DNA from: Cardiocondyla obscurior
Lineage: Eukaryota > Arthropoda > Insecta > Hymenoptera > Formicidae
Assembly (NCBI RefSeq): GCF_019399895.1
Contig: NC_091864.1
Span: forward strand, 8,658,001-8,722,000
Reading direction: 5' to 3'
DNA: 64,000 nt
In this document: positions 51,223-63,500 of the stretch, piece after piece
Layout: each line of letters starts with the position of its first letter
How positions within the stretch are numbered: the stretch's first letter is position 1
The notes under the pieces: generated by a model
What the model saw: the letters and a program-made list of their open reading frames with translations, nothing else
The model's database searches: none
What the model was told of the DNA's origin: nothing
Program-made: the position numbers and the translations under genes

Positions 51223-54200
51223 ATGAGGAATCTCGTTTGGGTATATCTGCTCATTGCGGCCGCGCGTGCAGAATACCACCAATGTAAGTTACGTATTTTA
51301 TTAAAATAGATATGTTTACTATAAAACGTTTATGTGCAAAAGTTAAGAAATTTTTAAATTAATTATTGAAAAAAGAATTTAATTATTTAATTCTGGATGC
51401 AAAACTCAAAATACAAAATGCAAAATACAGAACCGCTCAGGATTATACAATATATATAATTATCACTTGATTATCAAACATTTAAATAAATTTATTACAA
51501 TAAATTAAATTAAATATTAATATTTTTGCACTTTGTATTTAATATTTAATATTAATTACATAATATTAAGTGTTTGAGATTGGATATTTAATATTCAATA
51601 TTAAAGTGATACAATATTATAATGTTAATGATACAAAATGACTCCAAAGCAGAATTTTTTAATCTTATATTTAAAAGATTTTAAAACTTAAAAACTTTTT
51701 ATTCTGTGCAAATACATTTATGTGCCTAGTTGAGATATATGAACATTTCAAGTGAGTGATCAACTTTTAAGAAGTTCGCGTCAGCGACTTATGATAACGC
51801 TTACTCTTTGCATTATTAGACATTATCAAGTATCAGATAGACAGATATCTTGGAAGTAATCAAATTATATGATTACAGTTGGCGCAACGGATTTATCGGT
51901 ATAAAATACGCTATAATAATTATTTTACATATATTGAAAATTGTATTAATAAAAATGCATTTAACATTAAGGTGAAAAATAATTATAATAGCAGATAAAA
52001 AGTAAATGCATTTTAACAATTATAGTTTATACTTCTTTTTTTCTTTTGCAATATATGTATATTTCGATCGTTTTTATTCAGTATTATCAAAAATCAACAA
52101 ATCTCGCTCATGACAATGCTTGCGCTGATCGATTTCTGATTTTTCAGACAAGTTCTGCGCACCTGCCGATATAGTAAGCGACAACACATGCATTGCTCTA
52201 CAACGAGGGGAAAGTCAAGTATCATGTTTGCGAGTGGCGGACAGCGCCGAGTGCTCAATCCGCTTGGCTGAAGGCGAGGCCGATTTCGGTATTTTTAATG
52301 CGGAAGAACTACTACTGACGCAACAATTCTATCCGCACAACATTCAGCCCATTATTCAGCTCAGGCACAAGAACAGGAAGGAGGGTAATCGAAAATTCAA
52401 TAAATTAAAGAAAATTATAATTAAATATATATATAATTGTCTTTTCTTTATTAATTATAATGTTTTTTTTTTAATAATTTGTATTAAAATGGCATGCACT
52501 TTATTTCTATAGAAGACTTTGAATTCCAAACGGTGGCGGTGATCCACGCGGATTTGACGCAACCAAATCTCCTTCCCAACGAGCGTATCAAACGTTTGAG
52601 AGGTAGTGGCTTCTGTCATCCCGGTTTCAGTCAATCTCAATGGTTTAACGATTACATTTTCAAGTATTTTGAGAACGCGGTAAACCCAGCGCAGTGCCAC
52701 AACGATGTCACCGCCATCGAGAGCGAGCTCAGAAATCTTAGAAATTTCTTTGGGAAAGCCTGCAGACCGGGCCAATGGGCCGCTGATTCCTCCTTCGATC
52801 ACGAACTAAGTAAGTCGGGCAGCAGTTCATAAAATACATTTACTTCTAGTTGATAAAATTATTTTACCAGTTTTTATTTAAAATAGTGGTTTTAAATATC
52901 TTGTAGAAGATAAATATAAATTCTATTACAAAATAAAACTAAGTAATAGTTAAATAATATAATATAAATTCGGGAATAGAAATTGTGTAATTAAAAAAAA
53001 AATTAATAATCAATGATATGATATCTTTTAGAGAAAAAATATCCAGAGCTATGTGATCTTTGTGATAACAAGGAGGCCTGTAGTTATACTACCGGTAGAC
53101 ATCATCACGGTCACGAAGGAGCTTTGAGATGTTTAGCTCGCGGTGGCGGCAAAGTGGCATACGTAGCTCTCGAATACGTTTATGAGTATTTCCAAGTAAG
53201 TGGAATGTTTGTTTGAAACTAACAACTAGAATTTCACTGTGTGGAGCAGCTATTAATTATGTACTATATCGCCGTTACTTTAATTGCTCTTCGTTTATTT
53301 CAGAGAAATGAATCATATCAATTTTTATGTCCTAATGGCGCAGTTCTTCCCTTGAGCACTGAAAACCCTTGCACGTGGTTGAAACAACCCTGGAGTGTCA
53401 TCGCGGCCAAAAAGTAAGCGAAGATACAAGAAGAAAAAGAAGTCTTTCTTTCGCTTTCAAAATTTAGTTTTAAAAATAAAAAAAATTGCTCGGGTTATAT
53501 TTTCAAAGTAATTTACTTGAACAAACGTTTATCTAGAACTATTTTCTTTCAGAGACGTCGCGGACACGCTCAAGCCCAAGTTGCTGAAGTGGCTGCAGCA
53601 ACAATACAAGGAAGATTGGATTGTTACCTTGAGCAGAGTCATCCAAGAGGACAGCTGGGCCTTTGACATACTCGAGAAGATGACGATAGGCACGTATTTG
53701 AACAAGGGAAGGACAAACACCGACGTCGAGGCCATCCAGACTTGCGGTAAGCCCATCCGCTGGTGCACCATCGGTGACCTGGAGACCAACAAGTGCAAGT
53801 GGGTGGCCACGGCGGCGAAGGCTCTCGGCGTGCAGCCCAGCATCTCCTGTCTCAAAGCAAACTCCACGTTCCAATGTTTCCGTGACATTCAAAATAACCT
53901 GACGGACATTATCGTCATTGACTCTAACTACGGCTATCTGGCGCGAACGTAAGCAGGAAGCCTCCAAATCTAAGCGCGTGAAATTACGTTACCTAGCAAT
54001 TTTGTTACCTTTCTTGCAGAGTCTACGGTCTGTCGACGGTCTTATACAGCGAGACGGAGCTGGACAAGAACAGCGTAACGCTTGCGGTGGTGCGCGAACC
54101 GAAGGACGACTTCTACCCCATAAAGAACTTCCACGACTTGAAAGGCAGGACGGCATGCTTTCCCGAGTACGGCGGTCTCAGCTGGCTGAGCTTCATCAAC

Positions 54201-55311
54201 ACCGCCAGGCTGGAGAACATCATCTCGTCTAAATCCTGCGATTACCCATCACTGATGTCCAAGCTATTATCCGGCGCCTGCACCCCCGGGATTGAAGATC
54301 CCAATTACTCGCACGAAAAGATCTCCTCCAACGTTGCGTCTAAACTCTGTTCGAGCTGCCAGCGACAGAATAACACGTCTTGTGCGGCGAACGAGACCAA
54401 TCGATATTACGGCGATAAAGGTGCCTTGCGATGCCTCACCGAAGGAGCCGGCGACTTGGCGTTTGTCGAAATGTCGAATATTCTTAACGGTAAGAAACTA
54501 TCGTAGTTATAAACGCGTAGAAGCTTGAAGAAGTAGTTACTGCAAATTCTTTTAATTTTAGGAAGTGCAATCTTGTAAAATATACCTTTAATTTATGTCA
54601 GTTGTTTAAGGTATCAGTGTAAATGTAGAAATATTTCTTAATATTTATTTTTGTAATTTTTTAGTAGCAATTATGAAAAATATTTTTAAATTGTATTAAT
54701 TTTTTAAATTATTATTGTTACGTAGATGTCACTTTCGATTGGAACCTGTATCGTATTTTATGCAAAAATGGAAGCTTAGCGCAATATCCAGGATTTAATA
54801 TTGACGAGCTCTGCGCGCTATCGGTGACAATTGACAGCGAGGTAAATAATATACATATACACATAGAGTATGTATAATATATAATAATATCTTTGTAATA
54901 TTAATACTTAATTTTCAGATTGATTTTATAAAACTAATTATTTAACTTTTTTTTGCACGAGTCAAGTAATTTTGCACTTCTGTTCAGGTTGTTGGACGCA
55001 AGAGAGATGACGAGGAGGTCCATTGGTCGAACACCATTTTGGCTCTGTTGAAAATGGAGGACTGGTTGGGATATCGCGTAAACGCGCGAAGACCGATTCA
55101 TATTTACGGGCCATTCAACGGCACAAGGGATCTCCTTTTCAAAGACTCCTCTTCAGGTCTGGTTGACACGTCGTCGATGAAAAAGACGGTGTCCGCCTAC
55201 AAGGAGCTTTTTAGTCATGTCGACGAGTGCTCGAACGGCTTCGCAATTACCGCTAATTTTATTTTTGTAGCCCTAGCCGCACTTTATCACCTTTCCAGTC
55301 ACGTACGCTAA
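51223..55311 (+). CDS. Tsf3: Divergent bilobal transferrin, Tsf3-like
   Basis: Transferrin-fold protein of 724 aa in nine exons: 51223-51283, 52148-52384, 52513-52809, 53032-53195, 53304-53413, 53553-53948, 54020-54489, 54726-54841, 54988-55311. A signal peptide (about 1-16, cleavage near ARA-EYH) precedes an N-lobe starting YKFCAP and a C-lobe from about residue 355. Both lobes keep family landmarks (EGALRCLARGGGKVAYV; KGALRCLTEGAGDLAFV; a RKEEDFEF linker) and many cysteines. Aligned to human transferrin, ligands are replaced: N-lobe Asp63 to Asn71, Tyr95 to Phe104, Tyr188 to His226, His249 to Trp; C-lobe Tyr426 to Ser440, Tyr517 to Asp554, His585 to Ser; only Asp413 remains. The anion-binding Arg is also lost in both lobes. 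Ferric binding of the classical kind is therefore unlikely. A hydrophobic C-terminal tail suggests a GPI anchor. Tsf3 is chosen over Tsf1/Tsf2 by ligand loss and length; Tsf2 (melanotransferrin) remains an alternative. Confidence 0.85.
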
Positions 55312-55443
55312 TTTCTGTCACGCTATTAATTTCAGTTGCATCGACATTTTAAATATATGTATATAACACGTGTTAGCCGTGTGTGAACACTTAAATAATT
55401 GCCAAAAGTGCTGGGCGACTTTTGTATTTTTTTTTTTGCAAAA

Positions 55444-55449
55444 AATAAA
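55444..55449 (+). terminator. Transferrin poly(A) signal
   Basis: AATAAA 133 nt after the transferrin stop codon, in AT-rich DNA. Other AATAAA hexamers follow within 300 nt. Confidence 0.45.
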
Positions 55450-58400
55450 AACATTATTACATTTTTTCGTTGTGGAGATTAAAATAAAATAATTATTGTT
55501 ATTTTTTTATCCGGCGCATTTTTATTTTTGTCGCCTATAAAACGCCTTTAAATTGCAAAACTGTCGTTTAATCATTTTCGGAAAATTTAATTGCATGCTC
55601 GTTTATGCGTAAAGAAAATTATTTTACTTCTACACATATGTCTCTCAGATAATTTAAATTAAATTAATTGTAAATGTATACGTAAAGTTTTATATGTCTG
55701 AAGTAACTTAAAAATAAAAAGGAGAGTAAACCTGGGATTCTTTTCTTCTTTCCTTTTCGATGATCGCAAAAAGAATTCGGGACAAGAATCATCATCTCGT
55801 TCTTCTTACTTTCATACTTTTTTTTATATCTTTAATTACAAAGACAAGGTCTGTACATATGTAGATATATACTTAATAAATCTTATGTTTGTTCCATTAT
55901 TTTCCGCACCTGATAGTGTCGCGATCTTAGCGAATGTTACATACGAGGGGGAGGAAACATTTAATATACATAAAAGCACATTAATCGCGCGTTTACTTGC
56001 TATTCCAAGACCGTTTTGGTATCTCGTCGGGCCGTAATACTGATCTGTCATTAATTAGACGGACAGAACAATTAAGACTTTCATACGGAACACGTATAGA
56101 ATTAAATGTTCTTAGGCATGTACTCCGAATTACATTTTGTTAACAAACAAATTCCTTTTTCAATTCAATCTCCCCGCACGATTATCTCTTCTCAATTTTT
56201 CTTGATTTCGGATGCTAACTTATCGCCAATTTTTCTAATAAAAAATCCCAAACGGAGTCAGTCTACAATTATTGTTGAAATTTCGTCGATCTAAGCTTGA
56301 CGCTTCTCAATGCGTTTTTTTTTTTTTTTTTAACATTCCGTCGATCAAAAATTTCTTATCGATATGTTTTCTACGGTGTAGTCTTTTAGTTCTTACGCTG
56401 ATTTCTTTACAATGCAAACTTTATCACGGAAATGTTATTAAAATATTATACTAATTCAATAATCGTTAAAATCAGCCTCTAAAGTCCTATTAAAACGGAA
56501 TTGGCATACTGATTCATAGAAGAGTCCTATTAAGGGTTTAATGAGATCTCGCACGAAAATCCCGTCGTATTGCAGAAATATTTTTAATCTGAAGTTACTT
56601 CTTGAATTTAACCGACGAATTATGTCAATAAAATATAGATAAAAGATTTATGTAACCGGCTGATCGCCTGAATGCTAAGATTGCAAGTGTATTCTCCTCG
56701 CACCGCACTTCGGGATACTTTCGAAGTCGATTTCTCAGTTTTGTTTTTAACAATCGCGTCGATTGCCTTCGTTATTCCACACCAATGCGTGTGACAAGGA
56801 TTACTTTATTCGAAATACAAGAGCAATAGCAGAGAAACAGTGTTTCGATCTTCAGGTGGCCGACATCTATTTCGCTAAATAATTTAACGATGCTGGATGT
56901 TCTGTCAGTTGAAACACCTTTACGTAATAATTTTAAATTTATTCTAAAAACGCGCGCAGAAGTTTCACCGCTCTATCGTTTTTAACAGTTTAAGACTTCT
57001 TCTTTTTTACGTAATAAATTTTTTTTACAGTTAAATTTGAACTAAAATACTTTTTAAGTCTGAATTAAAGTTATTCAAACTCTCAAAAATGATACTAAAC
57101 ACCTCACAAGACGTAATACTCTTCAAAATTTGGGATACAATTGAAACAACGTGCTCGAAAAGTCTTGTTTTTTTTTAATCACAAAGTTTCGGTAAAGTAT
57201 TATTTTACCTTTACTTTTAACAATGTATGTCTTGAGACGGAAAAGTTGATAACGGGATGCTTCATTCCGTTAATTGTATACGTAAGAACACCTGTTAAGC
57301 TAACGCTAGACTACGCACGTATTTATATGTTCGTGTACAGTTCGCAAGTAGAGTGGAGAGCGAGTTCGTTAAATTCGCGCTCCTTCATTATCCATCGTTC
57401 GTCGGCGAAGCGATTTTTCGATGACATCAGAGAATGTTAATTATCGTTAACTAACATGAAGTAATTATTTAAAAAAAAGAAAAATGCGAACAACACGTCG
57501 GACCCCCCGTAAATGGTGAAATTTTAATCACTTATTATAATATAAAAATATATAATATATTAATATTATTATTATGATTAAATATAACAATATGATATTA
57601 ATTTTAATATTATTATGAAGCGGACAGCATGTAGCGTAGCGTCAGCTTAAAAGCGCATTATGATCCGCGTTATCACAAGTCTACATTTATCCGATCTCAG
57701 ACAATTTGCATATATCTCGTGCACATCGGTGTAGAATAATCACGTCTGCAAAGCTGACCCACATTTTGTAAAGTTCGAAGAAAAAAAAAATTAGAGTTTT
57801 GATAGCGTCTGCAAGAGTTGTACAGTTTTCTATCGTTTTAAAAACTAGTTCTGTCTTTTACAGTCATCAAAAACATTAAACTCGTTAAAATAAAACAATT
57901 TGTTTCTCTGTCAGAATTATAAATTTTCTTCCCTCGAATTTCGCAAAATGAAAAAGACCAATTTCACAGACGTAGAATAATCGTCAAAAACGACCCAATT
58001 CGCTACAAGACCCGCACTTCGCGTACACGTATGTCTCGTACGTGCATTAAAAAATATTATCCGTCGCAATAGATGCCAAATTGTGCGGTAAAAATAATGT
58101 TTTACACCGTAATTTTACATCTGTTGAAACGGGGAATATTTTTTATAGCGCAGCCGGTAGAACGGAATTCCGCTTCGCGCGAAATGCATCGGATACACTC
58201 GTTTAGCGACATCAATCGCTGGACGAGGAGGGACGGATCTCTTGCTTGATAGTTATTTCTACTCACAGTTTCTAGTTCGTTTATTGCGGGCATATTGGAT
58301 TATGACATCAAACGCGTGTGATGTGAAATCGACCCGTATACCACGGAGACGATCTAATAAATTGGCCCTTTCAAACATGCATTTGTATTTAACGAAACAC

Positions 58401-59049
58401 GAGCCTCCCAGGTGACAAAATCACACCGAATTCCTTTTTCAATTTATCAGACAATTGTAAATCTTAATCCGAATCTGAATATGCTTAAATTAAATTACAT
58501 AATTACTCGTCAACCATCTCGTCTCGACGACGCTATCTTATCTCAATTGAATGTCAAATCGTTTTTCTCTTTTAGATGCACCTCTCTAAAATGCATCTTG
58601 TAATATCTAAATAGACGAAGAATAAATAAATGACACCTAACGCTTTGACGAGTCACCAGAAATTAATCTGAGCAAGAATCGAAAAGAACAAAGATCAAAA
58701 GAGATTCGCATATTATTCTTCCATTTTATCAAATATAAGAATTAAACCCTTTCCCCCCACATTATTACTTAATTTTATAAATAAATAAATAAATAAATAA
58801 ATAGTTGTGCAGAAAAGAAACGCGTATAATTCTTTGCTTTAGACGTCACAATTCAATACCGCTGGCAACAATCGGAAGTCTTACGTATTTGCGAATACTC
58901 TCCGGAATGCGACAACGTGACGTCGATGAAGCGGTCCCCCGATAAAGCGACACCGAGGAGGAAGAGACTTAGGCACGATAGGTCGCACGTTGTCGAAGTC
59001 TGCCGTAGGAGCCTGGGAGACTTGGACTGGGAGGAGGTCCAGGGCTCCT
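55450..59049. other. AT-rich spacer without recognised genes
   Basis: Frames in this stretch are short, AT-rich and lack family features. It contains poly-T and poly-A runs and an AAAT tetranucleotide repeat at 58778-58803. It should include the 3' UTR of the minus-strand gene ending at 59050, but no AATAAA on that strand stands out in the first 350 nt. Confidence 0.5.
58778..58803. repeat. AAAT tetranucleotide microsatellite
   Basis: Six to seven tandem AAAT units in intergenic DNA. A similar run occurs at about 16737-16761. Confidence 0.8.
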
Positions 59050-60595
59050 TTACTCAATGCTGTCCACGACCGCGCTGTCGTCTAGAGTGTGTAGCCAATT
59101 GAAGATCATCATGTTTCTCTCATACTTGGACAGCTGGTTCCCGCGCTCCCGCTCGACATCCCGCACCGTCAGCGCGTGATTCCGCTCCTTCCGGCCGATC
59201 AGAGACGCGCCGACGACGCTGGCGGTTGTACCGGGGACCAGCAAAGTGGCCCCGTGGGAGCTCTGAGCCGCGGTGGCCGCAGCCTCCAGCTGGTCCAGAT
59301 TGAACTCGCTCTGCGAGAGGCGCTCCAGAGCGCGATACGTGGTTAGCAGTCTAATGAAACGTAAGTGAAACATTATTCCCTGCGACACTCGAGCCTTGAA
59401 GCGAGCTGACTCGATCAAATAACGCTTTGAGTTATCAGTGACAAAAAGACAATTCTCAATCTTAACGAAACTTAGATAAAAATTGTCATTTTTTTTTTCA
59501 AAAAAATGTGAATAAGCTTGAAGAAAGATGCTAGGTAACTTTCTCGCGTAAAAAAAAAATAAAATCTTGCACAAATAATAAAAAAAAAAACAAACTAATT
59601 TATTAATTATTTTTTTTATAATAACTATGTGCTTCGGATACAGGAAGTAGACCTTATCTACCGACCTTCGTCGTATGTAGTTCTGCCGGACCTTCTTATT
59701 AACAGACCTAACGAGGTCCGCGCCGGTGAAGGGCACGGGCGGCGGTGGTGGTACCGGAGGCTGTGGCGGAGGCTGCGGCGCCGATTGAGTGTTGGAGGAA
59801 GATTGTTGGAGCGTCGGTTGCGGTTGGGGTTGTTGCTCTTGCGCGGTTCCTCCGTGCGGACTGGGAAGCTGGGACGTGCTAGCGACCGGTTCGCCAACGG
59901 CGACCCAGGTGCTGCAGGATCTCGAGGCATGGTCGAGCCTAGCGTGCTCCAGCAGCAGGGTATTACGCTGAGCGGTGTCGAGCGCCAGCGCGGACACCGC
60001 CGTCCGCAGGCCGCCAGCTGCGGCCGCGTCCGGACTAGGAAGCTGAGATACGTCGCTCGTGCTGAAACTTTTCCGCAGCCCCAGCGCGGACGATAGAACG
60101 CCGCAGCTACGGATCAGCTCGTTCTCTTCCTCGAACCACAGGATTTCGGGGATGTCCGCCGGCCTACCGCGAAACGCAACAAGTAGGTGAGACAATTACG
60201 GGACCATAATGACGACTTCGTTACGCTCGGCGTACGAGAGTGATTTCGTTGACGAACCTATTACTCTGAATCTGTCGGGAATCCGGTTTCGGCGATGGCC
60301 CGCGCCCAGTGAGCTGCGCGTCGCTATAGGACTTAAAGGTGACTAGCCGGTTAGCGCTCCGCAGATCGCTGGCGATCGACGACACGCTGAAGAGCGACAG
60401 GTCGGTGGTGACGCTTTCGTGGCTCGGCGATCGCAGCATCCGCGAGGTGACCTGCAGAGCTGGGCACTGCATGGTAGTGAGACCACCACCTGGACCGGTA
60501 CCTGAACCACCACTGTCACCACCGTCATTACCGCAGCACTGCGCGCACGTAACCGTGGGTATCGGCGAGGCCGGCTTCGTTACGTTCTCTGACAT
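59050..60595 (-). CDS. Uncharacterised protein, three exons, 378 aa
   Basis: Exons 60595-60258, 60163-59666 and 59350-59050 join in frame to 378 aa. I do not recognise the family. The N-terminus has a Cys pair (CAQCC) and a Gly/Ser-rich linker; then a Ser-rich stretch (SLFSVSSIASDLRS), an acidic patch (EILWFEEENEL), two copies of SQLPSP (about residues 152 and 210), and a Pro/Gln-rich linker ending in PVPPPPPVPF. The C-terminal 105 residues look folded and constrained: KKVRQNYIRRRLLTTYRALE, then VERERGNQLSKYERNMM and FNWLHTLDD. No signal peptide or membrane segment, so probably intracellular, perhaps an adaptor. Exon structure, coding-like composition and a stable C-terminus argue it is real. 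The second intron (315 nt) is open in frame, so a naive ORF runs through it, but its AT-rich poly-Phe/Lys content marks it as intron. The start could lie further upstream. Confidence 0.7.
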
Positions 60596-63500
60596 TTTGC
60601 ACTGGATGTCTGCTTTTTTTATAATTTAATTGTTCCGTTCGCCGCACGACACCTCGATCGTTTTTCCCTCTTCCGGTCTTTGCGACCTTACGTTATGCCG
60701 AACGTCCGACGATTTTTCTCCGTTTTCAAAACGATAACTGTGTGCGACACACGGGGGACAGCTTAGAATCGGAGGCAACGTAATTAAGGTGAGGAGAAAT
60801 TCGTTTTTATACGGAAACCTTTCCAAAAAGCATTTACGGTTTCCATTTCGCTGCGGCTATATTTGATTAAAACGTCGGAAGGAAAAAATCGTATTAATCT
60901 TATTATTAATTAATCGGATATCCAGATTATATTAGTTTTACTTCATATCAAATAAAAATTGACTTCTCATAAAAATATTATTGTTCAAAAGTTATAATTA
61001 TATTTATTAAGTCACGAGCTAAAAAAGAATTAATAACAAATATTATGTCATAAATTTATTTTATCACTGAAGCGGTACATATACAGTGGAACTTTTTTTT
61101 TATAGACTATAAATAAATATAAATTATAACTTCTCGCCTCTAGGCAATAATTTAATGTGCAGCGACCAGGCAAAGGTACTAACTGGAAATATGCAGTTTT
61201 TGTGGAGCGCCAGTACTATTATTACAACATTATTTTCATGAAACGTGTAGGATAGGAGTAAATTTATTTATAGGCGGAAAAGATAATTATGGCGAGATCG
61301 AAGTGTTAATAGATTACATGTGATATGCCAATATCGGATCAATACGGAGATGGAAAAATTGTTATCTAATCACGAGTCCTTGATCTAATCTGTAGACCTG
61401 GAATGTGCAAGCTAGGTGCTAAATGTCTTATATGTTTGTATGTGCAACGCCGTCACCACGTGGGCGTGGTGAAATATACTTTGTCTCACGGTGAATATAC
61501 CTATGACGCGAAAAAGCCGAAGTATTGCATCGGCATCAATAACTAATTTTTTCCCAACGCGAATATTAAAAACATTCATATTTCTCGATTTTTAAATAGT
61601 GTATTTTTGATTGTCTTGAACCAACTTTTGAGCATTTCACAATAATTTTGAATGCAACGGTCACAAAATGTTCCCGTGCTCCCTTTTTCCCAGGAAGTTT
61701 TATCCAAATTAAATTTCTAACAATTAATAATTTATTTAACTTACTACTTCTTGTAAACCCGTCAAGAAAATAATTTGGAATAATATTGGAATTAATAATA
61801 ATTGAAAATTAAAAATTAGAATTAAGAATTAAAATTACAAGTTAAAATTAATTTAACAAAATTAATGAAGCTAAAAAAATTCTTTTCTCAATTAAAAAAA
61901 ATTCTTTTTTCAAATTACAAAATTCTAATTATTGTCAATATTCAATTAGTGGCAAGTGTATGCCAAGTTTTTTTTACTACGCTGCTGTTTCCCGCTCTCT
62001 TCCTCTTTCCTCCGTTTGTCTATTTCTATCCTCCACGACAAAATCGATTAACTATACCTTACTAAACTTTATTCCCTTTCTTTGCGGAAAAGTACAATTT
62101 CCAATGGTAAGTCAGGGCCAGCTGAAAGTTAAGTATCATTACAGCTGATGTATAGACGTCGGCATACGTAGCCACGCGATCGATAATTATGTATTCCTCG
62201 TAAGTCAAGGTTCGAGACCTGTCTCAAGATTAATACCGCGACTTGCCAGCCGGATATCGACTATCGTTCAGTGTGGCACGACGCTTGTCGAACAAATCAT
62301 CGTGCGTTTTCTAATCAGCAAATTTCTCTCAACGTCAACTTTTGACCGGATGCCGTCCGGAAAGCCGGCTAATCTTTGACAAACGCTAAAAATATTCCGT
62401 AAGAGCAGAGCACGCGGTTTTAAAGAACAAAATATGATTTAAGGCGTCGCGGTAATGTCAGACTCGAAAAATCGTAATGTTCCACGTGCCTGTATTTTTC
62501 AAAGAAACGTTATTCCATCGAGAGCAAACCTGGCATCTACCCTTTTCCTCTTTTCTAACATATTCAAATATACTTCCCAGCTAATTAAAAGCTATCTATT
62601 AAATACGAAAAATACTAAATACAAAATAAAAAAAACCTAATATCTCTCGATTTTAATCGAATTATTACTTCACACTCTAATTAACTTTGAAATCAGCTTC
62701 CCTGCATTTTTTTTTCTTTTTTTATCGCAGATCCGTGAATAGAAACATGCGAGGGACCATGCTCCACTTGCCTCCACGGCAGTTTTCTGCAGACTGGACA
62801 TAATCGCGAGCTAGCTGTAGCGCAACTGCGCGCCGCGAGCTGCGCTAATTAAACGCGACAATGCGTGCGTCGGCCGCGCCGGAGTCGCTTTCTCGTCCCG
62901 AGATGCTGCTCTCATCACGGGCTTGTTGCGGCTTTTGGTGACAGCCGGCTTCTATAAATACGCACTAATATTCACCACTTTCGGCGCACCTGGGGTGTCC
63001 CGCGCCGCCAGCCGCATGACGACGCGGATCGCGACGAGTCAAGCCCGAGGAAGACGAACCCGCTGAGAACACAGGGAAATCGCGATCCCCGACCGGCGAG
63101 CGCACGTGAAAGAAGATCGCAACGTCAACACCCGCGCCGTTCACGGCACTCGCGTCGGACACGCCGAGGTAGACGACGCGATTGTTCTCCCTCCGGGATG
63201 GTCGTCGATCGTGGGTTTACGGGCGCCCGCTCACTGCACAGGCGTCGCTATCGATCGATAGCCGTGCTCTCCTCTAGTTTTGCCGCACCCCACGCGACTT
63301 CGGACTTGCTCTCGCTAACCGAGCTAACGGTCGCATTCCACCCTCATCCCCTATCCGCGGGACGCGAAGGCCCTTTCCGCGGCCGGTCCGTGGTTTCGAC
63401 CCCTGCGACAGAAATCTTCGAACTTTCCTTCTCACGCGCAAATTAGACAAATAGAGATAAACGTTTTATTAATTTAAATTGTTTTCAAATCATTACTTGA

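Noticed and set aside
59050..60195. 381-codon continuous minus-strand frame
   Set aside because: It reads through an AT-rich 315-nt intron (59351-59665) full of Phe, Lys and Tyr codons and into sequence before the acceptor at 60164. The spliced three-exon model is preferred.
62205..62217. GGTTCGAGACC, resembling a tRNA B box
   Set aside because: The flanking bases do not form a T-stem, and no acceptor stem, anticodon arm or A box is in register.
62965..63162. 65-codon minus frame starting MSDASAVNGAG in a CpG-rich block
   Set aside because: Could be a first exon, but no convincing donor or downstream exon was found.
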